From an uncultured Oscillospiraceae bacterium (GTDB lineage: Bacteria > Bacillota > Clostridia > Oscillospirales > Acutalibacteraceae), in contig CAJUSM010000001.1 in the NCBI GenBank assembly GCA_910588935.1, positions 62,723-126,722 of the forward strand: DNA of 64,000 nucleotides, written 5' to 3'. The position numbers and the translations under genes were made by a program. Positions 7,698 to 16,566 of the stretch are shown in pieces. Position 1 is the stretch's first letter. The number at the start of each line of letters is the position of its first letter. Under the pieces are notes generated by a model. That model made no database searches and was not told the DNA's origin. It worked only from the letters and a program-made list of their open reading frames with translations.

Positions 7698-8576
7698 CTA
7701 TACTTGCTGCCAAAGCAACATATTATCCTCAAAAACTGCGCTTACTCTGCCCGTATCCTTCAGCCACGCCAGATAGGAGCGGACGGTGCTGCCTACCAAA
7801 ACATATTGCTCAAAGTTCATAGAGAGGCCGTAATCGGTGAACAATTTTTGCAGTATCGCTTCAAAGCAGAGCTGTTCCTGGCAAATATCGACGATTTTAT
7901 CCGCAATCTCCAGCACCTTGTCGATATTATACTGAACAAGTTCGGTGACATCCTCCGCAGCGGCGGCATGGGCCGGAACGAATATTTTTGCCTGTAGGGA
8001 TTTGACCATTTCCAGCGTTTTCAAATAGGACGCAACATCATAGATAAAACCAATCTGGTACTTGTCCAGTGTTTCCCGGCTGGACAGGCAATCCGCCAGA
8101 TAGACCACATTGTCAGGCGTCCGAAAGCCCACCATATCGAAGAAATGCCCCGGCAGGGAGATGATTTCAAAGCCCTCTGGTAAAGAATCCGGGGTTAATT
8201 CCTGAGCGCTGCTCTCCTGGGCCATGAGGAATTTGTGCCGCAGTTCTTTACACGGATAGCCGCCATACAAAAAGGACGGTTCCCAAATGGGGTGGCGGGT
8301 GAAATCGCACTCGATACCCGGCGCATAGATTTTGCACCCGGTCTGGCCCTGCAAATACCTGTTGCCGCCGATGTGGTCGGCGTTGGAATGGGTGTTATAG
8401 ATGGCGGTAAGCCGCCAGCCGTTCTCATCCAGAATACGCTTCACCTTTTTACCGGCGTCTTTGTCGTTGCCGCTGTCAATCAGGCAAACGTCTTGTTCGT
8501 TCAGCTTCACCAGCCCGATTTTTGCCGGGCTTTGGATGTAATAACTCTGTTCTGAAACTTGAATTAGTTCGTACAT
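7698..8576 (-). CDS. MBL-fold metallo-hydrolase
   Basis: The 292-residue enzyme has the metallo-beta-lactamase fold: the metal motif THSNADHIGG (about residues 60-69), a later His in LPGHFFDMVG, an Asp in YLADCLSS and a C-terminal VPAHA. The classic HxHxDH reads HSNADH here, so the second His is Asn. This may alter one metal site, as in some variant MBL classes. Residues after about 210 resemble the helical tail of glyoxalase II-like proteins. It is co-transcribed with an XRE-cupin regulator and YbaK. Substrate unknown. Confidence 0.88.
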   Translation of the reverse strand: MYELIQVSEQSYYIQSPAKIGLVKLNEQDVCLIDSGNDKDAGKKVKRILDENGWRLTAIYNTHSNADHIGGNRYLQGQTGCKIYAPGIECDFTRHPIWEPSFLYGGYPCKELRHKFLMAQESSAQELTPDSLPEGFEIISLPGHFFDMVGFRTPDNVVYLADCLSSRETLDKYQIGFIYDVASYLKTLEMVKSLQAKIFVPAHAAAAEDVTELVQYNIDKVLEIADKIVDICQEQLCFEAILQKLFTDYGLSMNFEQYVLVGSTVRSYLAWLKDTGRVSAVFEDNMLLWQQV

Positions 8577-8588
8577 AATAGGCCCTCC

Positions 8589-9155
8589 TTAGTGGCTTGG
8601 ATAGAAAATCGTGTTGTAAACCGCGCACCCGCACTCACCCGGATTCTGGTATGAGTGCGGGATATCCGCACGGAAACGGGCAGCCTGTTTCTCCCCGACA
8701 TCTACGGTTTTGTCCCCCAGCACCAACCGAAGTTCCCCGTGCAGGACAAAGATGTGCTCCTCCACACCGTCATTATGCTTCTCTGAGGAATGTCTGCACC
8801 CTGGATCAAACTCAATATAAAAGGTTTCCACACTCCGCACCGGGTCGTAGGTGAACAGAGGATAGGCTCTCATTTTGCCGCCATCGCCTAGAATTACCGT
8901 AGATGGCTCCGGGCTGACAACCGTATATTCTGCCTGGGGAGCCTCCAGAAAATAGGACAGCGGAGCTTTCAGCCCGGTGGCGATCTTCCAGAGGGTCGTC
9001 ACCGTTGGTACGGACTGCCCCCGCTCGATCTGGCCCAGCATGGGCTTACTCACATTGGTCAGGGCTGAAACTTCATCCAGGGAGAAGGCGCGGGTGGTGC
9101 GGAGAGTTTTCAGCTTTTCTCCGATTTTTAGGTTTATGGGTTCTATGGTTACCAC
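8589..9155 (-). CDS. XRE-family regulator with C-terminal cupin domain
   Basis: The protein has an XRE helix-turn-helix (KIGEKLKTLRTTRAFSLDEVSALTNVSKPMLGQIERGQSVPTV, written in pieces: KIGEKLKTLR, SLDEVSALTNVSK, QIERGQS) followed by a cupin (about 70 residues from the C-terminus; RHSSEKHNDGVEEHIFVLHGE in pieces: HSSEKHNDGVEEH, GELRLVLG). This SutR/PuuR-like design senses a small metabolite and represses its own operon. The frame is open from 9215, but that TTG is the -35 box of a promoter, so translation starts downstream. GTG at 9155 is chosen; GTG 9173 is possible. The exact start is unresolved. Confidence 0.85.
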   Translation of the reverse strand: MVTIEPINLKIGEKLKTLRTTRAFSLDEVSALTNVSKPMLGQIERGQSVPTVTTLWKIATGLKAPLSYFLEAPQAEYTVVSPEPSTVILGDGGKMRAYPLFTYDPVRSVETFYIEFDPGCRHSSEKHNDGVEEHIFVLHGELRLVLGDKTVDVGEKQAARFRADIPHSYQNPGECGCAVYNTIFYPSH

Positions 9156-9186
9156 CGCCTTGTATGTTTTCACACTTTGCGAATTA

Positions 9187-9215
9187 ATTATAACATACAA
9201 GAAGCGAGGATTCAA
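9187..9215 (-). promoter_or_regulatory. Promoter of the XRE-cupin/hydrolase/YbaK unit
   Basis: The minus strand reads TTGAAT (9215-9210), 17 bases, then TATAAT (9192-9187). The hexamers and spacing are near consensus, and its position shows that the longest reading of the XRE-cupin frame is too long. Confidence 0.75.
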
Positions 9216-9238
9216 CTACAGAAATGCAAGTATGTACC

Positions 9239-9256
9239 AGCCGCCGTAAGGCGGCT
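9239..9256 (-). terminator. Stem-loop after the CHAP hydrolase gene
   Basis: AGCCGCC / GGCGGCT forms a perfect 7-bp stem with a four-base loop just after the stop of the hydrolase gene. There is no U-run, so it is at best a weak or 3'-protecting element at the end of the conjugation operon. Confidence 0.4.
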
Positions 9257-9262
9257 GTCTGA

Positions 9263-10951
9263 CTAGTAGGCTGGTGTCCCATACCCCAGGATTTCATAAT
9301 ACCCTACGGTGTATCGGTTCTCCTGGCACATATCGCCGGAATTGCCCTCAACAGTGTACACAACACCGTTCTCGACTTTCTCCACAATTCCCACATGGTC
9401 AGAATCACCGTCCTGACCGTTTTCATCGTTCCAGTCAAAGAAGATGATATCCCCAGGCCGAGGTTCATAGTTTCTATCCTGCCACAAGCCCCTATCCTTG
9501 AACCACTGGACGCCGGTGCCACATCCGGCAAACTTGGGAATAACACCAGCGTCGATATACCCGCACTCATTGGCACACCAGCTTACAAAGCAAGCGCACC
9601 ACTCCACGCGGGAGCCAAAGCCATACCACGACCAGTAAGGCTGACCGCCCACATTGCCGAGCTGGGAGAGCGCCACCGTAACGATTTCTCCGTCGCCGGT
9701 GCCGATACCGTAAAGTACCGCGCTCCACATACTGCAATTGCCCTCTGCCAAAAGTTCGGCGAGCTGTCTGCGCTGGTCAGCATTAAAATTAAAATAGTCG
9801 GCCATTTCGTCGGCGGTCTTGTGGCTTACATGGATATAAAGCTTCGTCCGGGTAGTGGTAGTAGTGGTCTGGATGATATGGCCGTCCCCATCGTCGGTTT
9901 CCGTTACCACGGTGTCCGTAGCTGTTTCCGAGCGGGAAGATATCTCGTTCATCTGCCAGAAGATATCTTTCAGAAGTGCTTTCTTAGAATCGTCCATAGA
10001 GGTCACCTCTTGGCCGTTATCCGGGTCGGTGGTGGTCTTGACCGCATACACGGCCAGCACCTCGGGCCACACGGCGCGGGAGCCGGACATCTCCAGCACA
10101 TCATGCCGGGTTCCGGATTTAATTTCCTCCAACTTTTGCTCATAGTCCTGATTGATTTCCTGCACCGCCGTCCGCATGGTCTGGCCTGTGCCGGTGTCCT
10201 CACCGGAAAAGAATATCCCGAAGCAGGAACCGACTATCAAGCCAATCAAGCAGATGACGATGACTACAACAACGGCAACCCAGCCTCCAGCGGCCAGGGC
10301 GCTAATTAAAGCCTTTGTCGCGGCGATTATGGCCTTTACCGCCGAAACGGTAGCCCTGACTGCCGCTTTTATCGCGGTGACAGTAGCTTTCGCCGCAACC
10401 CGCGCCGCCTGTGCCGCCCGTTGGGATGCTTTCGCCGCAGCTTGGGCAGTGCGCTGAGTGGCCTTTGCAGCCTGCTGGCTGGTCTTGATGGTAGTTCTAG
10501 CAGTTGTCTCCGCTGTTTTCACCGACCGCCGCGCCGACTTAAAAGTGCCTTTTGCCGCCTGCTTGACACCCTTTTTGCTACTGCCCATGGTCTTGACAGC
10601 CCCTTTTGTGGGGCGGGGAGAGTGGGTGTTGTTTTGCTTTTTCAGCGGGTCGGTCATGCGCTCGCGCTGAAAATGTGATTTTGCCTGAGAGATATTCTCC
10701 TTGGCAGAGATAACCGCCTTTTTCCCTTGCTGATGGAACTGGTGGCCTGTTTCGTGCAGCACGGTTTCCGCACCCTCTGAAACACGGTCAGCGGCGTACT
10801 CGCTGGGCGAATCCTCCGCAGAATGAGCGCTATTTTCTGCCTTGCGTTTTGTGCGGATATACGCGTCCTTCATGCGCTGGGCGGCGGTGGAGGACTTATC
10901 GATGGCCTTGACCGTGCTTTTCACCACGTCCCGCGTCTTGATGTCAGGCAT
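9263..10951 (-). CDS. Conjugation peptidoglycan hydrolase (CHAP domain, VirB1-like role)
   Basis: The 562-residue protein ends in a CHAP amidase/peptidase domain (about residues 425-562), with the catalytic Cys in [10 protein letters not shown] and the His in [11 protein letters not shown]. One membrane segment near 218-250 ([16 protein letters not shown]) anchors it. The N-terminal half is very rich in Ala, Lys, Thr and Arg (about 130-215), resembling a histone H1-like basic tail that would be cytoplasmic. Homologues in Tn1549-type ICEs open the wall for the mating channel. The start overlaps the sortase stop by eight bases, with GGAGGTG upstream. Confidence 0.88.
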   Translation of the reverse strand: MPDIKTRDVVKSTVKAIDKSSTAAQRMKDAYIRTKRKAENSAHSAEDSPSEYAADRVSEGAETVLHETGHQFHQQGKKAVISAKENISQAKSHFQRERMTDPLKKQNNTHSPRPTKGAVKTMGSSKKGVKQAAKGTFKSARRSVKTAETTARTTIKTSQQAAKATQRTAQAAAKASQRAAQAARVAAKATVTAIKAAVRATVSAVKAIIAATKALISALAAGGWVAVVVVIVICLIGLIVGSCFGIFFSGEDTGTGQTMRTAVQEINQDYEQKLEEIKSGTRHDVLEMSGSRAVWPEVLAVYAVKTTTDPDNGQEVTSMDDSKKALLKDIFWQMNEISSRSETATDTVVTETDDGDGHIIQTTTTTTRTKLYIHVSHKTADEMADYFNFNADQRRQLAELLAEGNCSMWSAVLYGIGTGDGEIVTVALSQLGNVGGQPYWSWYGFGSRVEWCACFVSWCANECGYIDAGVIPKFAGCGTGVQWFKDRGLWQDRNYEPRPGDIIFFDWNDENGQDGDSDHVGIVEKVENGVVYTVEGNSGDMCQENRYTVGYYEILGYGTPAY

Positions 10952-11774
10952 TGCCGCCCACCTCCGGGGCCGAGGCGGTTTTCTTCGCTACGATTACCAT
11001 TCTGCCGTTGTTGCGGCTATATTCGCAGGTGGAGAGCGTAATCAGCTTGTCACCGTATTCGGCGGTAACGCCAGTGTCGTACAGAGCAAGTTCTTTGCAC
11101 TTAGTTACAAAATTGTTGAAATCTTCGGGTTTATCACCGTTGACAAAGAGGAAATACGGGAAACCCTCATTGGAATAGGCTACCGTTTTGAAAGCTACAA
11201 CAACCTCATACTCGCCAAAGCCATCCATCGTGTCAAAATGAATTGTCTTATGCTCCTTGTAAAAAACCTCGCTTTCATATTTGCAGAGGTCGGCAAACAT
11301 GGAGCCGTCGTTCATGTGGTGCCCATAGATGGTGATATTGTCTGACACGCCCAGCTCGCAATTCTCCTGCACATAGGGAACGCCGTAATTGCTGTACTCC
11401 TTATCAAAGCTGTGCTTCAAATAGAAGTCAGGGCTGTCCGGGGACTGCATGACCGGGTAATTGATGTTTGTACCGTCAATGCGAAGCCAGCCCACAAAAT
11501 CACTGTTTTTCTCAAGGATAGCCGCATATTTTTCGGTGGCGGTGATTTCCGGCACAGGCTCATCAGCAGAGGGCTTATCCTCTGGCCGAGAAGCCCCACC
11601 GTCCGGCTGAATATCCAACTTAGGCTTCTCTACCACAAGTTTTGCCAAAGTTTCAAACGCCTGCGCACTCTGCCGACTGTCCTTGATTTCACGGCACACC
11701 ATAATGCCCGAAAAAAGCAAAAGAGCGGCGAAAAGCGCCGCCCCCACAATCAAAATTTTCTGCTTTTTACTCAC
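10944..11774 (-). CDS. Class B sortase
   Basis: The 276-residue transpeptidase has an N-terminal signal-anchor (about residues 5-25) and a sortase barrel with catalytic His in YGHHMNDGS, Cys in TLSTCEYS and Arg in NNGRMVIVAK. Class B sortases cleave LPxTG-like or NPxTN-like signals and link proteins to peptidoglycan. The giant adhesin of the same element ends in PKTGD plus a hydrophobic tail and is the obvious substrate. The start is GTG at 11774, seven bases after GGAGGTG and overlapping the virB4 stop by eight bases. A longer reading from 11801 would include the binding site. Confidence 0.92.
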   Translation of the reverse strand: MSKKQKILIVGAALFAALLLFSGIMVCREIKDSRQSAQAFETLAKLVVEKPKLDIQPDGGASRPEDKPSADEPVPEITATEKYAAILEKNSDFVGWLRIDGTNINYPVMQSPDSPDFYLKHSFDKEYSNYGVPYVQENCELGVSDNITIYGHHMNDGSMFADLCKYESEVFYKEHKTIHFDTMDGFGEYEVVVAFKTVAYSNEGFPYFLFVNGDKPEDFNNFVTKCKELALYDTGVTAEYGDKLITLSTCEYSRNNGRMVIVAKKTASAPEVGGNA

Positions 11775-14115
11775 GACTTTCACCTCCAAACACCCCTTCA
11801 CCGGGTTTTGTAGTCATAAGCTGGTACAGCTTGGTATCTTTTGGAAAACGGTTGACAAACGGCACCAGCGCAGAGCCGTACTTGATAAGCCCGCACCCGG
11901 CGTCGGCGTTGGTGATATAGCTCATCTGCTCGCCGGAAATATTCAGCAGCCGCGCCAGCTTTTCACGGTCGCTTGCCGCCTGATTCAGCATGACGATAAA
12001 CTCCGAGTTAGAAAGCATGGTGCTGGCCTGCACGGAATCCAGCAGATACTCCACATTCTGCGTGATGGCTGTGGGATATGCGTTGCGTTTCCGAAACTGC
12101 CGCCATGCGGAGTTGAAAAATGCGCCGCTGTATTCGTTTTCAAACACAACATGAAACTCGTCAATAAAGACGTGGGTGCGCTTGCCTTTCTTCCAGTTTA
12201 GCGTAACACGGTTCAAAATAGTGTCGGTGATTACCAGCAGGCCCGTAGGTTTGAGCTGCGTCCCCAGGTCGTGGATGTCAAACACCAGCACCCGCTTATC
12301 CAAGTCTACGGTGCTGGCATGACCGAACACATCCAGGGAGCCAGTAGTAAACAGTTCCAGGGACAGTGCAATCTCCTTGGCCTTTTCCTCCGGCTGCTGC
12401 AACAGTTTCTCCCGCAGAGTGCAGAGGGTGGGGGCAATGCCATTATAAATGGCTTCTTGGTAGACAGCAGCGGTGCAGCGGTCAATGATGGATTTGTGCT
12501 GGGGGCCAACGCTGCTTTTGTCTATCTGCTCGATCAGCGACATGATAAACTGCGATTTCACCACAATGGGGTTGTTCTCGCCGTAGCCCTCCACCATATA
12601 CATGGCGTTCAGCCGGTCTTTGCCGCCAGCAGCCACGCGGATCACACTGCCGGTTGCGCGGCCCATGGCCTGCACCAGCGGTGCAAATTCGCCCTCGGGG
12701 TCGCAAATTAAGATGTCATCTTCGGTATTCAGAATGAGGAAAGTGATAAGTTCCTTTGCGGAGAAAGACTTACCAGAACCGGGTACGCCCAGCAGAAACG
12801 CCGACTGGTTCAGCAGATTTTCCTTGTTGCACATGATAAGGTTATGGGAAATCGCATTTTCTCCAAAATAAATGCCGCCTTTGTCCTGAATCTCCTGCAC
12901 CTTAAAGGGCATGAAAACTGCCAAACTTTCGGTGGTAAGAGTACGGAAAGCGTTGATTTTTCTTGTCCCAATAGGCAGCACGGTATTCAGCCCATCAAGC
13001 TGCTGGAATTTCAGTGCCGCAAGCTGGCACATATGCTTACGGGCCACCGCCAAGACAGCCTCGGTGTCGCTGTCAAGCTGTTCCTTGGTATCGGCGGTCA
13101 GCACCATCGTGATAACTGCGAACATCATACGCTGGTCGCGAGTGGTAAGGTCATCCAGAAACTCCTTGGCCTCTTTGCGCTGGAGTTCCATATCATAGGG
13201 CACAACGGCGGAAAAATTGTTGTTGGCGTTCTGCCTGCGCTGCCAGTTGGTGATGTTGGTTTCCACCCCTAGCAGGCGATTCTCCACCTCGCGCACAGCT
13301 TCGTCCGTAGGGACGGGCAGAACATCAATAGACAACATCATGTTACGATTAAAGTCGGTCAGCTCCGTCACCATGATATCCTTGATATAGCTGGCGTAAT
13401 CTTTCAGAAAAATAACCCGGCAGAACTTCTCGCCGAGTTTCAAGTGATCGCTGTTCTTTTCGATGGAATCCGGGCAGATATAATCGCGGAAGTCGTGGCC
13501 TTTCTTCATCATGTCATGCGCGTCAAAATGAAAAGCCGCTTCTTCCCCGGCGCGGTAGAAGTCGTGGAGGACGCGTAGCCGCTCCGTGGCGTTCATTTCT
13601 ACGCACTTAGAGCCAAGGGCCGCAAAGTGGGATATAAGGTCAGCGCCTACGCGGGAAAAGTAGGTGCGGGCCTCCTCGATATCCTTTTTGGCAACGGTAA
13701 TAGTGATATATTTCTCCTGCATGATACCGTTTGCGCCGGTGGCCTTGTCCAGCAGCATTTGATTGTACTCCTTGCGGTAAACGTCCCGCTCGTCGCCGCG
13801 CATGGGCATAAGAATGGACTGCTCAAAATTGGCCTTGTTCAGCCTGCGGTTATTGATGGTGAGCTTGGCAGTTGCACCAGAATCCAGGCTGTTCAGCAGC
13901 TCAGAATAGGATAGGAACATGGATTCCTTGTCCTCCCGGCTGGCCACCTGATAATTTATATCGGTAAACTGATAGGCTTTGGAAAACTTGTTGCCCACCA
14001 GAAAAATACCGTCGCTCCAAATGCGGCGGATGGGGATGACGTCTTGCACCTTGCGGGGGACGGTGTAGCGTTCCTTGTCCTGCTTTAACATAGATTGAAT
14101 GGTCTTAATGCTCAC
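11767..14115 (-). CDS. virB4: VirB4/TraE-family conjugation ATPase
   Basis: The 782-residue ATPase is the energy module of the type IV secretion channel. An N-terminal VirB4 domain (about 30-400) precedes the P-loop domain with Walker A GVPGSGKSFSAKE (about residues 447-459), a DPEGEF segment, Walker B HVFIDEFHVVF (about 643-653) and the RarA-like motif ITQNVEYLL. It has full family length. The start is GTG at 14115, overlapping the prgI stop (GTGA) with AAGGAGG in the end of prgI. It acts with PrgI, the VirB6-like protein and VirD4. Confidence 0.93.
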   Translation of the reverse strand: MSIKTIQSMLKQDKERYTVPRKVQDVIPIRRIWSDGIFLVGNKFSKAYQFTDINYQVASREDKESMFLSYSELLNSLDSGATAKLTINNRRLNKANFEQSILMPMRGDERDVYRKEYNQMLLDKATGANGIMQEKYITITVAKKDIEEARTYFSRVGADLISHFAALGSKCVEMNATERLRVLHDFYRAGEEAAFHFDAHDMMKKGHDFRDYICPDSIEKNSDHLKLGEKFCRVIFLKDYASYIKDIMVTELTDFNRNMMLSIDVLPVPTDEAVREVENRLLGVETNITNWQRRQNANNNFSAVVPYDMELQRKEAKEFLDDLTTRDQRMMFAVITMVLTADTKEQLDSDTEAVLAVARKHMCQLAALKFQQLDGLNTVLPIGTRKINAFRTLTTESLAVFMPFKVQEIQDKGGIYFGENAISHNLIMCNKENLLNQSAFLLGVPGSGKSFSAKELITFLILNTEDDILICDPEGEFAPLVQAMGRATGSVIRVAAGGKDRLNAMYMVEGYGENNPIVVKSQFIMSLIEQIDKSSVGPQHKSIIDRCTAAVYQEAIYNGIAPTLCTLREKLLQQPEEKAKEIALSLELFTTGSLDVFGHASTVDLDKRVLVFDIHDLGTQLKPTGLLVITDTILNRVTLNWKKGKRTHVFIDEFHVVFENEYSGAFFNSAWRQFRKRNAYPTAITQNVEYLLDSVQASTMLSNSEFIVMLNQAASDREKLARLLNISGEQMSYITNADAGCGLIKYGSALVPFVNRFPKDTKLYQLMTTKPGEGVFGGESRE

Positions 14116-14459
14116 TTATTTTCCTCCTTTGTCAGAGTATCTTTTAGCGCTTCGTAGTAGATGTTATTTGCTTCAAACCGTATCTGCCGGGGTTCCAACA
14201 ACTCCGATTTGAGCCAAGCCCAAATAAATTGCTCGGCGGTCATGCCGTGATAGGTGATGAATCCCAGCGCGGCAAAGGGAGCCGCCCCAAGAATACACAT
14301 CCATGACACGGTTTCTGTACCCATATAGGGCTTGAGTAAGAAATACAGCCCCACGGCAACCCCGATTGCCAGGATTGAAAAAATGAACTGACGCATACTC
14401 AGGCCGAAAAACATGGATTCGGTGTAGTTGCGGATTTCACGGTTAATTTTGACTTCCAT
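14112..14459 (-). CDS. PrgI family protein (VirB3-like)
   Basis: The 115-residue membrane protein has two adjacent hydrophobic segments (about residues 24-44 and 50-70) after a polar N-terminus (EVKINREIRNYTESMFFGLSMRQF), typical of PrgI/VirB3-like partners of VirB4. In Gram-positive ICEs it sits directly before virB4, as here, with overlapping stop and start. It probably anchors the ATPase to the membrane. Confidence 0.9.
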   Translation of the reverse strand: MEVKINREIRNYTESMFFGLSMRQFIFSILAIGVAVGLYFLLKPYMGTETVSWMCILGAAPFAALGFITYHGMTAEQFIWAWLKSELLEPRQIRFEANNIYYEALKDTLTKEENK

Positions 14460-14465
14460 ATTGAC

Positions 14466-15044
14466 CTACCTCTCCTGTTCCTTTGACGGTTTTGCTTTCG
14501 GCTGAAGCTGGGTAGGGCTTTCGCCGCTCTCCGGGCGAACGAAGTCCAACCGTCCGGCAGCGTAGATGGCGTTATCGTTGAGCTGGCGCTGCCACGCCTG
14601 TTCGCTGGGCGACCAGTGAAAGCCGTTCCGTTTTAACGCGGTGCGCTGTTCCTCGGCAGGCTTCTCATCAAAGAGAAGTTGCAGCCGGTTATTATCCGTA
14701 TTCACTACGGCCTCGCCACCGTCAAACTTCCAGCCCACATAGCCCAACTCCTGGCTCGCGGAAAGCTGCTCGATCCGCTGTTTCAAGCGGCGAATTTCCG
14801 CATTGTTATTGGACAGCTCATAGGACGGGAACGGCGCGGTTACCCAGGAATAGCCGGTGCGCACGGATTCATCCATACGCTCGGCGGTTTCCTCCGATAC
14901 ACCGGGGCACCCATGGGCTGTGCTGTTCTTGCGATAAAAGCCAGACTTCATAAACTCCTGCCGTTTCTGGCAGGCTTCCAGTTTTGCGGTCAATTTCTCG
15001 ACGGCCTGGGGGTCGTCGCTGCTGATTGCATGATTGTAACTCAT
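14466..15044 (-). CDS. ICE-conserved hypothetical protein (192 aa)
   Basis: This soluble protein is charged and Glu/Arg-rich. A C-terminal segment (about residues 118-165; VNTDNNRLQLLFDEKP...LKRNGFHWSPSEQAWQRQL) resembles the short domain repeated in large plasmid and phage DUF3560-type proteins. I do not know its function. It lies inside the conjugation operon between the VirB6-like and PrgI genes. Its last codons (KEQER) contain AGGAG, which serves as ribosome binding site for prgI. Confidence 0.75.
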   Translation of the reverse strand: MSYNHAISSDDPQAVEKLTAKLEACQKRQEFMKSGFYRKNSTAHGCPGVSEETAERMDESVRTGYSWVTAPFPSYELSNNNAEIRRLKQRIEQLSASQELGYVGWKFDGGEAVVNTDNNRLQLLFDEKPAEEQRTALKRNGFHWSPSEQAWQRQLNDNAIYAAGRLDFVRPESGESPTQLQPKAKPSKEQER

Positions 15045-15060
15045 AAAAAACTTCCTTTCT

Positions 15061-15897
15061 TTATAATCCCATCATTTCCCGCACCACGCGGTCGGCCATC
15101 TTGACTGCGCCCACGAGGACGAGCATATTAAATACCAGTTCCCCGATATAGCTCCACACCATAGAAACCGCCGCAGCGTCCGGGTCTACCACCGGCGGCG
15201 TGGACGCGAACAGGGAGAAGATAATGCAGGCCAGCACGATGATCGCCCCCTCCAGGCAAACGGCAGCGTAGCTCTTAATAAAGCTCTTGCCTACATTCTG
15301 CGACGGCTCCCCGGCGAACGTGGAGAGTGGCACCGGCGCGATAGCGGTGTAAAGATATAGCTTGAAAAACCTTCCGTAGACGGTCATAATCATTACGAAA
15401 GACAATACGGTAATGAACAGACCGCCGATCAGGGTCACCGCCCATAGCGGGATGGATTCAAAGAAACCGCAGTCCTCCACGGCAGTCACGATTTCGTCCG
15501 GCAGTATCGTCCGTGAAGCAGCCCCAAAACCGGCAGCACCCATAATAGTGTCTATCATCCCCTGGACGATTCGGAATAGCGCCATCATCAGCTCCAATCC
15601 GTAAGTGATAAGCCCTTTTGCCAAAGCAAAGCGGATAAACAGCTTTAATGCGTGCTCCGGCTTTTTGACCTCCACAAAGCTGCCGCAGGTTTTCATCACT
15701 CCCACCACAAAGAACAGCACCAACAGCGCCAGCCCTATGGCCTGCACCGCGCCGTGGATATTGACGATGACATTCCATATCGTACCGCCCTTGAAGGTTT
15801 CCGGCGACTGTGTGATTAACTGCCAAATCTCGGCCAGCTTGCTGTTCCAGGTTTCCAAGGCGTTTTCGAGATTTTGTACAACCCAATTATCTGACAA
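15061..15897 (-). CDS. VirB6/TrbL-like conjugation channel protein
   Basis: The 278-residue integral membrane protein has about five to six hydrophobic segments (near 48-70, 88-108, 155-185, 200-235 and 250-270). It matches VirB6/TrbL-type channel components of Clostridial ICEs. The start is TTG at 15897 (SDNWVVQNLENALETWNSKL), seven bases after AGGAGG. It is followed by the small hypothetical gene and then prgI-virB4, which is the expected order. It probably forms part of the inner-membrane pore. Confidence 0.85.
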   Translation of the reverse strand: MSDNWVVQNLENALETWNSKLAEIWQLITQSPETFKGGTIWNVIVNIHGAVQAIGLALLVLFFVVGVMKTCGSFVEVKKPEHALKLFIRFALAKGLITYGLELMMALFRIVQGMIDTIMGAAGFGAASRTILPDEIVTAVEDCGFFESIPLWAVTLIGGLFITVLSFVMIMTVYGRFFKLYLYTAIAPVPLSTFAGEPSQNVGKSFIKSYAAVCLEGAIIVLACIIFSLFASTPPVVDPDAAAVSMVWSYIGELVFNMLVLVGAVKMADRVVREMMGL

Positions 15898-15968
15898 AAG
15901 ATTTCCTCCTTTCGCTCACATAGGGTCGGGCCGTCCGGCGCGGCCCGCCCGTATGCTGCATATTCTGT

Positions 15969-16184
15969 CTATCTGCTGTCCCGGTCGGGAGAAGTGCGGA
16001 TCACACCGTACACATCATCTACAAAGTAACGCCCGGCAAAGGGATTGAACATCGCATGGCATTTTGTGCCGTTGTATTCCGCCAGATAATCATTGTTGCC
16101 CAGCTTCTTAATGATGGTTGCCTCGCCGAGAACATGGGTTTCGCCCTGCTTCAAAGAGTGGATATAGCACTCGCATTTTTCCAT
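15969..16184 (-). CDS. Small ICE-conserved protein (71 aa)
   Basis: The protein (MEKCECYIHSLKQGETHVLG...) is soluble, with no recognised domain. It has GGAGGGAG before its ATG and sits between the Maff2-like and VirB6-like genes. Its position in the transfer operon suggests a conjugation accessory role, but the sequence gives no mechanism. Confidence 0.7.
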   Translation of the reverse strand: MEKCECYIHSLKQGETHVLGEATIIKKLGNNDYLAEYNGTKCHAMFNPFAGRYFVDDVYGVIRTSPDRDSR

Positions 16185-16200
16185 AGTGATCTCCCTCCAT

Positions 16201-16545
16201 TTAGCCCGTGATAAGGGTCAGGATTTCTTTCGCAAAGGTTATAACGATACCGCCCGCCAGGGTCAGAAAGCCATTGGAGCGCTGGCTGGGGTCGTGGCTC
16301 TGCAAGGAAAGTCCTACCTGCACAATACCCCAGCCCAGCAATATCAGGCCCACGGCGCGGATCAGGCCGAAGATGAAGTCGGACAGGTTGTTCACCACAG
16401 TGATGGGGTCGCCAGCGGCAAAAGCCGGCACGGAGCAGCCCAGCAGTACGGCCAGAGCCAGCACCATAGAGCAGTAGAAGCGGAAGCCTCTCTTTACCTT
16501 ACCGGGCATGGGTAACTTAGTAGTGTTCTTAGCAAATTTCTTCAT
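16201..16545 (-). CDS. Maff2 family protein (VirB2/TrbC-like)
   Basis: The 114-residue protein has a signal peptide (residues about 18-42, probable cleavage after AFA in VPAFAAGDP) and two hydrophobic segments (about 55-75 and 90-110), the layout of VirB2/TrbC pilin-like subunits. It matches the Maff2 family that always lies next to virD4 in Tn1549-like elements. Its ATG has GGAGG upstream. Gram-positive systems lack long pili, so it may form a short channel or surface structure. Confidence 0.87.
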   Translation of the reverse strand: MKKFAKNTTKLPMPGKVKRGFRFYCSMVLALAVLLGCSVPAFAAGDPITVVNNLSDFIFGLIRAVGLILLGWGIVQVGLSLQSHDPSQRSNGFLTLAGGIVITFAKEILTLITG

Positions 16546-16566
16546 AGTAAAATCCTCCGTTTTTCA

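Noticed and set aside
9395..10309. A 304-codon plus-strand frame opposite the CHAP hydrolase gene
   Set aside because: Shadow of a GC-rich gene. The minus-strand product has clear catalytic motifs and coupling to sortase.
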